Part shown: positions 1 to 5,473 of the stretch, piece by piece
How the letters are laid out: each line of letters begins with the position of its first letter
How positions within the stretch are numbered: position 1 is the stretch's first letter
Assembly: GCA_021647375.1 (NCBI GenBank)
Contig: JAKIUV010000105.1
Span: 1 to 7,169, forward strand
Length of the DNA stretch: 7,169 nucleotides
Reading direction: 5' to 3'
DNA from: Robiginitomaculum sp.
GTDB taxonomy: Bacteria > Pseudomonadota > Alphaproteobacteria > Caulobacterales > Maricaulaceae
Translations under genes and position numbers: made by a program
The notes under the pieces: model-generated
Database searches by the model: none
Seen by the model: only the letters and a program-made list of their open reading frames with translations
Told to the model about the DNA's origin: nothing

Positions 1-1197
1 GGTCATGTGCTCGAATGCGGGCCGCAAGCCACGGTTGGCAATTTCACCGACTGGCGCGAAGTGGCCAAAAACCTAGCCGGGATTGGCTACCCAATCGTTG
101 AGATCGACGCAGGCGGTACATTCATATGTACCAAGCCCGAAGGGACGGGCGGCATGGTCAGCGTTGGCACCGTGTCCGAACAAATTGTCTACGAAATCGG
201 TGACCCACAAGCTTATATATTGCCCGATGTTGTGTGTGATTTTTCTGGGGTAAAGCTTGAAGGTATAGCAAAAGACCGCGTTCACGTTCACGGGGCTACT
301 GGCTATGCTGCGCCGGACACCTACAAAGCCAGCATCACCTATCTGGACGGGTTTCGCGGGTTATTGTCGTTAAACTTCACGGGTTTCGAGGCCGATGATA
401 AGATCAAAGTGTTCACAGATGCGGCTTTGGCGCGAGCGCGGGGGAAACTCCGTGCAATGGGCGCACCGGACTATACAGAGATTAGCCTGGAAATTTTGGG
501 TACGGAATGCCAGTACGGAAGCGCGGCGAAAATCTCTAAGGGGGCGCGGGAGGTTGTCGGTAAATTTGCCTTCAAGCATCAAGACCAAAAAGCGATCAAT
601 TTGTTGTTCAAGGAAATCACCGGCATGGCTCTGGCCACGCCCGCAGGCTTGTCCGGGCTGGGCGGGGGGCGGCCAAAACCTTCTCCGGTCGTGCGTTTGT
701 TTTCGTGCGAAATCCCCAAAACAGATATTGCTATATCGGTTGATATGGACGGCGAAATATCCAGCGCTCAAATAGCCGGAGGGCAAGTCTTTGATCTGGC
801 GTCTATAGAGCGCCCAAAATCCTTTGCGGCTTTACCCAAACCGTCTGCTGGCGAAATGGTCAATGTGCCTTTGGTGACACTGGCTTGGGGGCGTAGCGGA
901 GATAAGGGCGACAAGGCCAATATCGGCATTATTGCCCGCCAGCCCGAATACCTGCCTTATATCGCGGCTGCTCTTACGGAAGAGGTTGTGGCCAAACGCT
1001 TTGAACATTTCTTGGAGGGTGAAGTCGAGCGGTTTCTCATGCCGGGGCTGAACGCGCTTAACTTTCTTCTGCACGATGTTCTCGGCGGCGGCGGAATGGC
1101 CAGCTTGCGCAATGACCCCCAGGGGAAATGTTACGCCCAGATACTTTTGGACCACCCAATCCCGGTTCCCAGCCACATTACCCGGAGCTTATCATGA
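1..1197 (+). CDS. atuA: AtuA family protein (acyclic terpene utilization), 5'-truncated by window edge
   Basis: The reading frame is open from base 1 (visible product begins GHVLECGPQATVGNFTDW), so the gene starts upstream and about 398 C-terminal residues are visible. The GTG at 7 is internal and not a credible start. The first part matches the AtuA/DUF1446 domain (CGPQAT-GNFTDW, GIGYPIVEID, GGMVSVGTVSEQIVYEIGDP). The last third, from about base 856, is the separate AtuA-like C-terminal ferredoxin-fold domain, marked by GRSGDKGDKANIG (889-927) and a glycine-rich GGGGMASLR near the end. AtuA is required for growth on citronellol and geraniol in Pseudomonas, but its reaction is not known. In many proteobacteria homologues sit beside acyl-CoA carboxylase or leucine/terpene catabolism genes. 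The stop codon overlaps an ATG (ATGA, 1194-1197), the usual layout for a translationally coupled next gene, but no such gene follows. Family assignment is firm; the substrate is not. Confidence 0.93.
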   Translation, partial: GHVLECGPQATVGNFTDWREVAKNLAGIGYPIVEIDAGGTFICTKPEGTGGMVSVGTVSEQIVYEIGDPQAYILPDVVCDFSGVKLEGIAKDRVHVHGATGYAAPDTYKASITYLDGFRGLLSLNFTGFEADDKIKVFTDAALARARGKLRAMGAPDYTEISLEILGTECQYGSAAKISKGAREVVGKFAFKHQDQKAINLLFKEITGMALATPAGLSGLGGGRPKPSPVVRLFSCEIPKTDIAISVDMDGEISSAQIAGGQVFDLASIERPKSFAALPKPSAGEMVNVPLVTLAWGRSGDKGDKANIGIIARQPEYLPYIAAALTEEVVAKRFEHFLEGEVERFLMPGLNALNFLLHDVLGGGGMASLRNDPQGKCYAQILLDHPIPVPSHITRSLS

Positions 1198-1229
1198 CTG
1201 TTTTTACATCCAAAATACACAGGCTCTAA
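1194..1229 (+). pseudogene. 12-codon coupled open frame, possible stub of a lost downstream gene
   Basis: An ATG overlapping the atuA stop (ATGA) opens the frame MTVFTSKIHRL followed by TAA. The overlap is typical of real operon partners. The first eight residues resemble the N-termini of acyl-CoA carboxylase carboxyltransferase subunits, which often begin like MTVxxSKI/L and are common neighbours of atuA. The frame ends after 11 residues and nothing downstream continues the homology in any frame before the convergent hairpin. It may be a deletion remnant or simply chance. The resemblance rests on a handful of residues, hence low confidence. Confidence 0.25.
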
Positions 1230-1267
1230 CTCACCCACTTATAGCAATTCTTGTGTTTCCTGATAAT

Positions 1268-1312
1268 CACACAGGCGACCAGTTAGGGGGAGGGAGGCTG
1301 GTCGCCTGCGTG
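1268..1312. terminator. long hairpin between convergent genes, probable bidirectional transcription end
   Basis: An 11-bp perfect inverted repeat (CAGGCGACCAG at 1272-1282, CTGGTCGCCTG at 1298-1308) extends by three more pairs (1268-1270 with 1310-1312) after one mismatch. It encloses a 15-nt purine-rich loop. It lies between the stop of the + strand atuA unit and the stop of the - strand gene ending at 1343, where a shared terminator is expected. Neither side has a clean T-tract, so it is not a textbook rho-independent terminator. It could also act as an mRNA 3' stabilising structure. Confidence 0.6.
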
Positions 1313-1342
1313 TTGCCCCACCAGACAAGAGGTGGTGAAGTG

Positions 1343-1996
1343 CTAAGCCGTTTTTGCAGAACGCTCAGCGGTTAGGGTGTTGATCAAGGCTTCGACTTTA
1401 TCGGTCAAATCGCCGACTCCAAATTCGATTTCGTCCGATGTGACCGTACCGTAAACTTTGCCCGTATAAGTATCGACCAACATAGCCTTGGCTGGCGCGC
1501 GCGGTGAAATTTCGTCGCCGTCTATAATAAACCCGGTATTGGCCATGGCTTTGCCGGCAAAACTACCCCATTGGGCGTCTTTGCCCATGCCGTAAATCAG
1601 CACATAATCCATGCCGAGATCAGAAGCCGTCAGGCGTATTTCGTCGAGCTTGTTATCGCTATCCCGTCCGCCCATCATGGGCACTTCCGGGATGTTTTTA
1701 ATCAGGGCAGCCGGGCTAACGGGGGCGAATGTGGCACCAGAGCGTTTATCGAGGAAAGCCCAATCGCGTAACTCGACAACCGGGGCATAAATCAAGCGGC
1801 CTTTGTCGAGACGGGCAATACCGATTGTGCTGGCGATGTTAATGGTCGGCGCAATGGTCTTGGCTTCAAATGGTGCGCTTAAAGAAGCCTCTTGCGCTGC
1901 CTTCAATTCATTGGTCATTTGGCTAAGCGCATTTGCGTTGGCATTTGCCAAGACAGCGACGGCGGTTAAGGCGGTTGCGGTTAAAAGTTTCATCAT
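1343..1996 (-). CDS. exported protein of unknown function, paralogue of the lipoprotein at 2201-3028
   Basis: The product is 217 residues. The start at 1996 is preceded on the - strand by a good Shine-Dalgarno (GGAGGG, about 8 nt upstream); a second ATG follows immediately. Residues 1-23 form a Sec signal peptide (MMK, then a hydrophobic stretch) with a likely cut after ANA at 21-23. There is no lipobox cysteine and no further membrane segment, so a soluble periplasmic or secreted protein is expected. The body aligns with its upstream neighbour in order: STIGIARLDKGRL against ARIGLARIEHGQL, a W-containing helix, FAPVSPAAL against FIPVSPFIA, LGMDYVLIYGMGK against QHLDYVLAYEVTQ, and AKAMLVDTYTGKVYGTVTSD against ASAILIDVRNGYPYGTASA. 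I do not recognise a named family with certainty. The pair looks like an old duplication, and the terminator between them suggests separate transcription. Confidence 0.85.
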   Translation of the reverse strand: MMKLLTATALTAVAVLANANANALSQMTNELKAAQEASLSAPFEAKTIAPTINIASTIGIARLDKGRLIYAPVVELRDWAFLDKRSGATFAPVSPAALIKNIPEVPMMGGRDSDNKLDEIRLTASDLGMDYVLIYGMGKDAQWGSFAGKAMANTGFIIDGDEISPRAPAKAMLVDTYTGKVYGTVTSDEIEFGVGDLTDKVEALINTLTAERSAKTA

Positions 1997-2146
1997 TGTG
2001 TTACCCTCCAGGTGTGTTTGTTTTCAATAATTGTTATATGGAGGGGCAATAGGGCGCGAATTTGCTAAGACTGTGCTGATTTCAAGATTTATACGCGCAA
2101 TTGTGACGGAGCCGCGCGCAATTACGGCGGAAGTTTGAAATAAGGC

Positions 2147-2178
2147 AAAAAATATGGCCACCCGATAGGGAGGCCATA
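2147..2178 (-). terminator. rho-independent terminator of the lipoprotein gene
   Basis: Read on the - strand, the stem runs TATGGCC from 2178 through an inner CCC/GGG segment with a four-base loop to GGCCATA at 2153. It has one internal A/A mismatch and is followed directly by six T (2152-2147). It lies about 23 bases past the stop of the gene at 2201. This is a textbook intrinsic terminator and separates that gene from the downstream one at 1343-1996. Confidence 0.88.
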
Positions 2179-2200
2179 AAAACCGACAAGGACGAAGATG

Positions 2201-3028
2201 TTATTGCTTGCTTTGTAAGACCCACAAATCTTTCATCATGGTTTCAACTTCACCTGTTAGGTTTTCAACCGCGAGTAAATAGTTTTTGTCTTTTGCTTTG
2301 CGGCGCGCATTTCCTGAACCAATAAAGGTGCGCATTTGTTTGTCCGTAGCAATGGCAGATGCTGTGCCGTATGGATAGCCGTTGCGCACATCAATAAGAA
2401 TGGCGCTCGCCGTACTGTTGATTTTAACATTTCTGGACGGAATGATATACATACCTAAAACCGTTAGATTAGCCAATGAAAGCCCGTTGCTCTCGTCGGA
2501 TGTGTTTTGCGTTACCTCATAGGCCAGCACATAATCCAGATGTTGCCTGGCCGAAGCGCGGCGGATGTCTGCAATGACAGATGTGACATTCCCAGCATTA
2601 AACATTGCTTGTTTTGTATTGGGTTGCGGACGTACCATAGCGGCTATGAACGGGCTGACGGGGATAAATTCGCCGTAAGGCGGGCCGAGTTTTTCGGCCA
2701 AATCTCCCCAAGCCTGCATTTCGTCTATGGGGCCACTGGTTAATTGCCCGTGCTCTATGCGTGCCAAACCGATGCGAGCCGGAAAGCGCAAGTCAGGCTC
2801 TATTGCTGCAATGTCGCGGATTTGAGAATTTAGATTATTGGCCAAATCAGTGTTTAGGTTGTTGTTCAGGTCTCCCACCGTGTTGGTGTTGGCAGTTTTT
2901 TGGTAACGTGCCAAGTAATCCGAGCCGGATGTCATCTGTGTCGTGGTTGCGCAAGACGAGAGCATTAAGGCAAATGCCGCCCCAGTGATATATTTTGCCA
3001 TGCCGATATATTTTGTTGGTGTGTGCAT
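2201..3028 (-). CDS. lipoprotein of unknown function, paralogue of the exported protein at 1343-1996
   Basis: The product is 275 residues from the ATG at 3028. A longer frame begins at 3040, but that ATG is part of the Shine-Dalgarno itself (AATGGAGGATAATATG), so the ATG at 3028, four bases after GGAGGA, is the better start. The N-terminus is a type II signal peptide with lipobox L23-S24-S25-C26 (ALMLSSC), so the mature protein is predicted to be acylated. A stretch of repeated NNLNTDLANNLN follows. The core shares ARIGLARIEHGQL, FIPVSPFIA, LDYVLAYEVTQ and SAILIDVRNGYPYGTASA with its neighbour. The segment LSLANLTVLGMYIIPSR before the ILIDVR strand recalls so-called rhombotarget lipoproteins, but the C-terminal GlyGly-type anchor of that group is absent, so this is only a weak hint. 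The gene is divergent from the bufferin operon and ends at a strong terminator. Confidence 0.88.
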   Translation of the reverse strand: MHTPTKYIGMAKYITGAAFALMLSSCATTTQMTSGSDYLARYQKTANTNTVGDLNNNLNTDLANNLNSQIRDIAAIEPDLRFPARIGLARIEHGQLTSGPIDEMQAWGDLAEKLGPPYGEFIPVSPFIAAMVRPQPNTKQAMFNAGNVTSVIADIRRASARQHLDYVLAYEVTQNTSDESNGLSLANLTVLGMYIIPSRNVKINSTASAILIDVRNGYPYGTASAIATDKQMRTFIGSGNARRKAKDKNYLLAVENLTGEVETMMKDLWVLQSKQ

Positions 3029-3108
3029 ATTATCCTCCATTTATGTGCCATAAGCTTGAACGGGGATGTTTAGGCGGCATTGGGGCGGGAAAATGGCGAT
3101 AAGACGGT

Positions 3109-3127
3109 ATAATATGGTTAATATTAT
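3109..3127. promoter_or_regulatory. AT-rich perfect dyad in the divergent intergenic region, possible operator
   Basis: ATAATAT (3109-3115) and ATATTAT (3121-3127) form a perfect 7-bp inverted repeat around GGTTA. It lies in the 244-bp gap between the start of the lipoprotein gene (3028, -) and bufA1 (3273, +), about 80 bases from the former and 145 from the latter. It overlaps a TATAAT at 3108-3113 on the + strand that has no matching -35. It could be an operator or part of a - strand promoter. AT-rich dyads also arise by chance. Confidence 0.3.
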
Positions 3128-3185
3128 GGCAGTATAGAGTAAGATTAACGCCTTGCTCACATTCAAGTGACCTCGTGGGAGTATA

Positions 3186-3215
3186 TTGTCACCCTGTGTT
3201 ATGATAGGTTATGCT
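3186..3215 (+). promoter_or_regulatory. candidate sigma-70-type promoter of the bufferin operon
   Basis: TTGTCA (3186-3191, five of six to TTGACA), an 18-base spacer and TATGCT (3210-3215, four of six to TATAAT) would start transcription near 3222, leaving a leader of about 50 bases before bufA1. GTGAC (3167-3171) and GTCAC (3188-3192) flank its upstream edge as a short inverted repeat. In Caulobacter, bufferin operons are under the ECF factor SigF. I do not see a convincing SigF-like -35/-10 pair here, so the sigma-70 reading is tentative. Confidence 0.35.
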
Positions 3216-3227
3216 AACAAGCTGGGG

Positions 3228-3243
3228 AGGCGAATGGTCGCCT
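3228..3243 (+). promoter_or_regulatory. small hairpin in the bufA1 leader
   Basis: AGGCGA (3228-3233) and TCGCCT (3238-3243) form a 6-bp stem with the tetraloop ATGG, ending 17 bases before the bufA1 ribosome binding site (TGGAG at 3261-3265). If transcription begins near 3222 the hairpin sits close to the 5' end of the mRNA, a position that often stabilises transcripts. Its 3' arm, TGGTCGCCTGC, is identical over 11 bases to the arm of the convergent hairpin at 1299-1309. Confidence 0.4.
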
Positions 3244-3272
3244 GCCTAAATGAATATAATTGGAGTTACACT

Positions 3273-3650
3273 ATGTCTGCCCCCCAAAAAATCACTAAAG
3301 CCCTTACCATTGGTACTTTGCTTGCCGCATCCGTCGGTATTTCGGCAGTCGGTACTTCGGCACTGGCCAAGCCTAATTCCCAAATCCGTCTTGACAGTGC
3401 AGCGCCTGCGGACGTCCAACAAGCTTTCAAAAGCTGGATGGACGGGAAGCGTATTAAAGGAAAAGCAAACAAAGAAAAATGCTACGGCGTTGCGCTGTCG
3501 GGTCATAATGATTGTGCGGCTGGTGCTGGTATCAGCTGTCAAGGCTCGTCAACATCCGATTTCCAAGGCGGTGCCTGGACCTATGTACCAAAAGGTAGTT
3601 GTACGCTCATCATTACGCCAAAGGGTAAAGGTTCGCTCACTGCACGCTAA
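3273..3650 (+). CDS. bufA1: BufA1 family (DUF2282) bufferin-type metallophore precursor, four-cysteine form
   Basis: The product is 125 residues from the ATG at 3273, preceded by TGGAG at 3261-3265. The frame stays open upstream to a TTG at 3186, but that extension would put 29 non-signal residues before the signal peptide and lacks a ribosome binding site. Residues 1-32 form a Sec signal peptide ending SALA. The mature part has exactly four cysteines in the DUF2282 pattern: KEKCYGVA (C70), HNDC (C81), ISC (C89) and WTYVPKGSC (C110). In characterised bufferins the MNIO enzyme BufB with BufC turns core cysteines into thiooxazoles and the peptide binds copper. Here the C81/C89 unit (DCAAGAGISCQG) is the likely central modified segment by analogy. 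It is the first gene of the operon, followed by a longer paralogue after a 164-base gap. Confidence 0.93.
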   Translation: MSAPQKITKALTIGTLLAASVGISAVGTSALAKPNSQIRLDSAAPADVQQAFKSWMDGKRIKGKANKEKCYGVALSGHNDCAAGAGISCQGSSTSDFQGGAWTYVPKGSCTLIITPKGKGSLTAR

Positions 3651-3814
3651 AAATATAAAAAATCGGCGCCGGGAATTTTCCGTATTTTCTCACAATAACG
3701 TGATATTATTTCATGTGAATTATCCTGACAGTCGGTTAGTCTTTAGCAATCACGAAGCTACAGCGATAACCGCAGAAACCTGCAAAAGGTCAATTAGCTG
3801 AATAGGAGGAACAC
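3651..3814 (+). other. intergenic gap between the two precursor genes
   Basis: The 164-base AT-rich spacer is long compared with the other joints of this operon (39 bases and a 4-base overlap). It contains short dyads TCAC/GTGA (3690-3693 and 3700-3703) and TTCA/TGAA (3710-3719), and an 8-bp GC palindrome CGGCGCCG near 3664. I see no intrinsic terminator and no convincing promoter. It may hold a separate start site for the second precursor, but the sequence does not decide this. Confidence 0.4.
3804..3810 (+). promoter_or_regulatory. perfect Shine-Dalgarno of the repeat-containing precursor
   Basis: AGGAGGA lies four bases before the ATG at 3815. It is far stronger than the site in front of bufB (only AAGAAAG-like bases before 4586). 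That difference would favour much higher translation of the substrate than of its maturase. Confidence 0.75.
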
Positions 3815-4546
3815 ATGTCAGCACATTTCAAAATATCTAAAACACTAGCCGTCGGCGCAATTTTAGCAGCCGGCGTAGGGTGTTCAACCACACCCGCAGG
3901 GCCGAGCGCGGGTCTATCAATCGAACAATCTGCACCAACAGCCGTTAAGTCTGCATTTTCTAAATGGGTAGGCGGTGGCAGTCTCGCCAAAGCCGACCGG
4001 GAAAAATGCTACGGCGTGTCCCTAAAAGGCGCGAATGATTGCGGTGCCGCGTCAGGAACAAGTTGCAAAGGCGCCAAAACGGCTAAGGCGGATTGTAAAG
4101 CTGGGGCTGGTACAAGCTGTAAAGGCGATAAGGCGGCCAAGCACGATTGTAAAGCCGGAGCTGGTACGAGTTGCAAGGGCGATAAAGCGGCCAAGCATGA
4201 TTGCAAGGCCGGAGCTGGAACAAGCTGTAAAGGCGCGAAGTCGGATTGTAAAGCAGGTGCCGGGTCGAGTTGCAAGGGCGATAAGATGGCTAAGGCCGAT
4301 TGTAAAGCTGGTGCAGGCATGAGCTGTAAAGGCGACAAGATGGCTAAGGCGGATTGCAAAGCCGGAGCCGGAACAAGCTGTAAAGGTAAGAAAATGGCTA
4401 AGTCCGACTGCAAATCTGGTGCAGGTATTACCTGTAAAGGCAATGCAACGGTTGATTGGCAGGGCGATGCATGGGTATATGTACCCAAAGGTAGTTGTTC
4501 GTCGATTGTGACACCTGCTGGTAACGGTTCGCTTACGCCTAAATAA
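3815..4546 (+). CDS. bufA1: extended BufA1-like bufferin precursor with eight tandem two-cysteine core units
   Basis: The product is 243 residues with a start fixed by AGGAGGA four bases upstream. Residues 1-22 are a signal peptide. C23 follows in AGVGCSTT, which is a poor lipobox (G at -3) but leaves a lipoprotein possible. Residues 36-76 and 207-243 match the four-cysteine paralogue (AFSKW, EKCYGVSLKGANDC, and WQGDAWVYVPKGSC with GNGSL). Between them lie eight units of the form DC-KAGAGTS-CKG-DKxAK, with cysteine pairs at 76/84, 94/102, 112/120, 130/138, 145/153, 163/171, 181/189 and 199/207. With C65 and C228 the mature part has 18 cysteines. The outer cysteine spacings equal those of the short paralogue exactly (11, 8 and 21). 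The inferred role is a multivalent copper/metal-binding peptide modified iteratively by BufB/BufC. Every linker is lysine-rich, so the product is strongly basic. Family membership is firm; the degree of modification and the metal are inferred. Confidence 0.92.
   Translation: MSAHFKISKTLAVGAILAAGVGCSTTPAGPSAGLSIEQSAPTAVKSAFSKWVGGGSLAKADREKCYGVSLKGANDCGAASGTSCKGAKTAKADCKAGAGTSCKGDKAAKHDCKAGAGTSCKGDKAAKHDCKAGAGTSCKGAKSDCKAGAGSSCKGDKMAKADCKAGAGMSCKGDKMAKADCKAGAGTSCKGKKMAKSDCKSGAGITCKGNATVDWQGDAWVYVPKGSCSSIVTPAGNGSLTPK
4034..4441 (+). repeat. in-frame tandem repeat array, seven 54-base units and one 45-base unit
   Basis: The units begin at 4034, 4088, 4142, 4196 (45 bases, three codons shorter), 4241, 4295, 4349 and 4403. 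Each encodes two cysteines eight residues apart, with ten residues to the next pair, except seven after unit four. The first unit (NDCGAASGTSC) and the last (SDCKSGAGITC) are the most divergent and join the conserved scaffold. The inner units are nearly identical in protein (DCKAGAGTSCKG), but differ at many third codon positions, for example TGT/TGC, AAA/AAG and GCT/GCC/GCA. The protein therefore appears under constraint, and this is not a very recent slippage product. Confidence 0.95.
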
Positions 4547-4551
4547 CTCTG

Positions 4552-4567
4552 GTGCCTAAAGCGGCAC
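4552..4567 (+). promoter_or_regulatory. small hairpin between precursor and maturase genes
   Basis: GTGCC (4552-4556) and GGCAC (4563-4567) pair around TAAAGC, five bases after the precursor stop codon. No T-tract follows, so full termination is unlikely. It could serve as a 3' processing or stabilising element that raises precursor mRNA over enzyme mRNA, as seen in other RiPP operons. The stem is only five pairs long, so the evidence is modest. Confidence 0.3.
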
Positions 4568-4585
4568 ATAAGATAAGAAAGTCTA

Positions 4586-5473
4586 ATGCCAAAACTGCCA
4601 GTTTTACCTTGCCTTTCGAGACTACCTCATCTGGCAGGAATGGGGCTTAAGCCGGATTTTTATTCGGAAGCACTTGAACTTTCCAACAAGGACATCTGGT
4701 ATGAGGTCCACCCCGAAAATTATATGGTCGAGGGTGGGCCGCGTTTGGCTTGGCTTTCGGAGTTTGCGCAAAAATTCTCCGTAAGCTTTCACGGGGTCGG
4801 CGCGTCTTTGGGCGGGCTAGACCCATTTGATAAAGACCATATGGCGGCTTTGAAATCCCTGATAGATCGGTTTAACCCGGCGCAGGTTTCAGAGCATGCC
4901 ACATGGTCCAGTTTTGAAGGTCGGTTTTTCGCCGACCTTCTGCCTCTCCCCCGTACCCGCCAAGTCCAAGATCATATGGTGGCGCGGATTGATGAATTTC
5001 AAAACGGTATAGGCCGACAAATCCTCATCGAAAACCCGACCAATTATATGCGGGCAACCACCGAACTGGATGAGCCGGAATTTCTGTGTGAAATCGCTAA
5101 ACGCGCAGGCTGTGGTTTGTTGATGGATGTGAACAATATATATATCAGCTCGGTTAATACGGGCATTGATGCGGCGGCGTATGTGAGAGCTATATCTCCT
5201 GAACTGGTCGGGGAAATTCATATTGCGGGTCATGAGGCGGACCTCATTCGCGGCAATGATCTGCTCATTGATACCCATTCCGCCCCGGTCGCTGACTCTG
5301 TCTGGGACTTGCTGGACGTGGCTATAGACCATTTGGGGCCGCGCCCTATATTGTTGGAGCGGGACGGTAATATTCCGGAATTTGATGTTATGTTGGGCGA
5401 ACATGCCCGCGCCAGCCGGGCGCTTGGCCTAGAGCCTGTAAAGCAAATAGCCAAAGCAGAGATGCCAGCATGA
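4586..5473 (+). CDS. bufB: BufB: MNIO (DUF692) family bufferin maturase
   Basis: The 295 residues match the usual length of DUF692 multinuclear non-heme iron oxidative enzymes, which have a TIM-barrel fold. The family's metal-ligand and active-site motifs are present in order: GMGLKP (18-23), YEVHPENYM (39-47), SFHGVGASLGG (67-77), VSEHATW (101-107), IENPTNYM (148-155), MDVNNIYIS (180-188), GEIHIAGH (209-216), DTHSAPV (229-235) and LERDGNIPEF (257-266). No key position looks lost. Enzymes of this group oxidise precursor cysteines; bufferin maturases form thiooxazoles. The gene starts 39 bases after the repeat precursor with only a weak ribosome binding site and overlaps bufC by ATGA. With two precursor genes just upstream, it is presumably responsible for both. 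Confidence 0.96.
   Translation: MPKLPVLPCLSRLPHLAGMGLKPDFYSEALELSNKDIWYEVHPENYMVEGGPRLAWLSEFAQKFSVSFHGVGASLGGLDPFDKDHMAALKSLIDRFNPAQVSEHATWSSFEGRFFADLLPLPRTRQVQDHMVARIDEFQNGIGRQILIENPTNYMRATTELDEPEFLCEIAKRAGCGLLMDVNNIYISSVNTGIDAAAYVRAISPELVGEIHIAGHEADLIRGNDLLIDTHSAPVADSVWDLLDVAIDHLGPRPILLERDGNIPEFDVMLGEHARASRALGLEPVKQIAKAEMPA

Noticed and set aside
370..786. Long antisense and alternate-frame open frames within atuA
   Set aside because: They overlap a gene with clear family motifs and show no domains or start signals.
3029..3040. Longer start of the lipoprotein at ATG 3040
   Set aside because: That ATG is embedded in the Shine-Dalgarno (ATGGAGGA) of the start at 3028, which also gives a normal-length type II signal peptide.
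3108..3113. Perfect TATAAT on the + strand as the operon -10 box
   Set aside because: There is no -35-like hexamer 16-18 bases upstream (the region is G-rich), and it would imply a leader of over 150 bases. It is better explained as part of the AT dyad.
3186..3272. Upstream extension of bufA1 to a TTG start, adding 29 residues
   Set aside because: It would place a polar stretch before the signal peptide and has no ribosome binding site, whereas ATG 3273 has TGGAG at a suitable distance.
4034..4441. CRISPR-like or non-coding tandem repeat
   Set aside because: The units are multiples of three, directly adjacent without unique spacers, and conserved at the protein level with synonymous changes. 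They are part of a coding sequence.
4009..4569. Antisense open frame of 186 residues opposite the repeat precursor
   Set aside because: It mirrors the repeat array and its codon bias, yielding a monotonous PLQLVPAPALQS repeat without start signals. The + strand frame has a perfect ribosome binding site and family homology.
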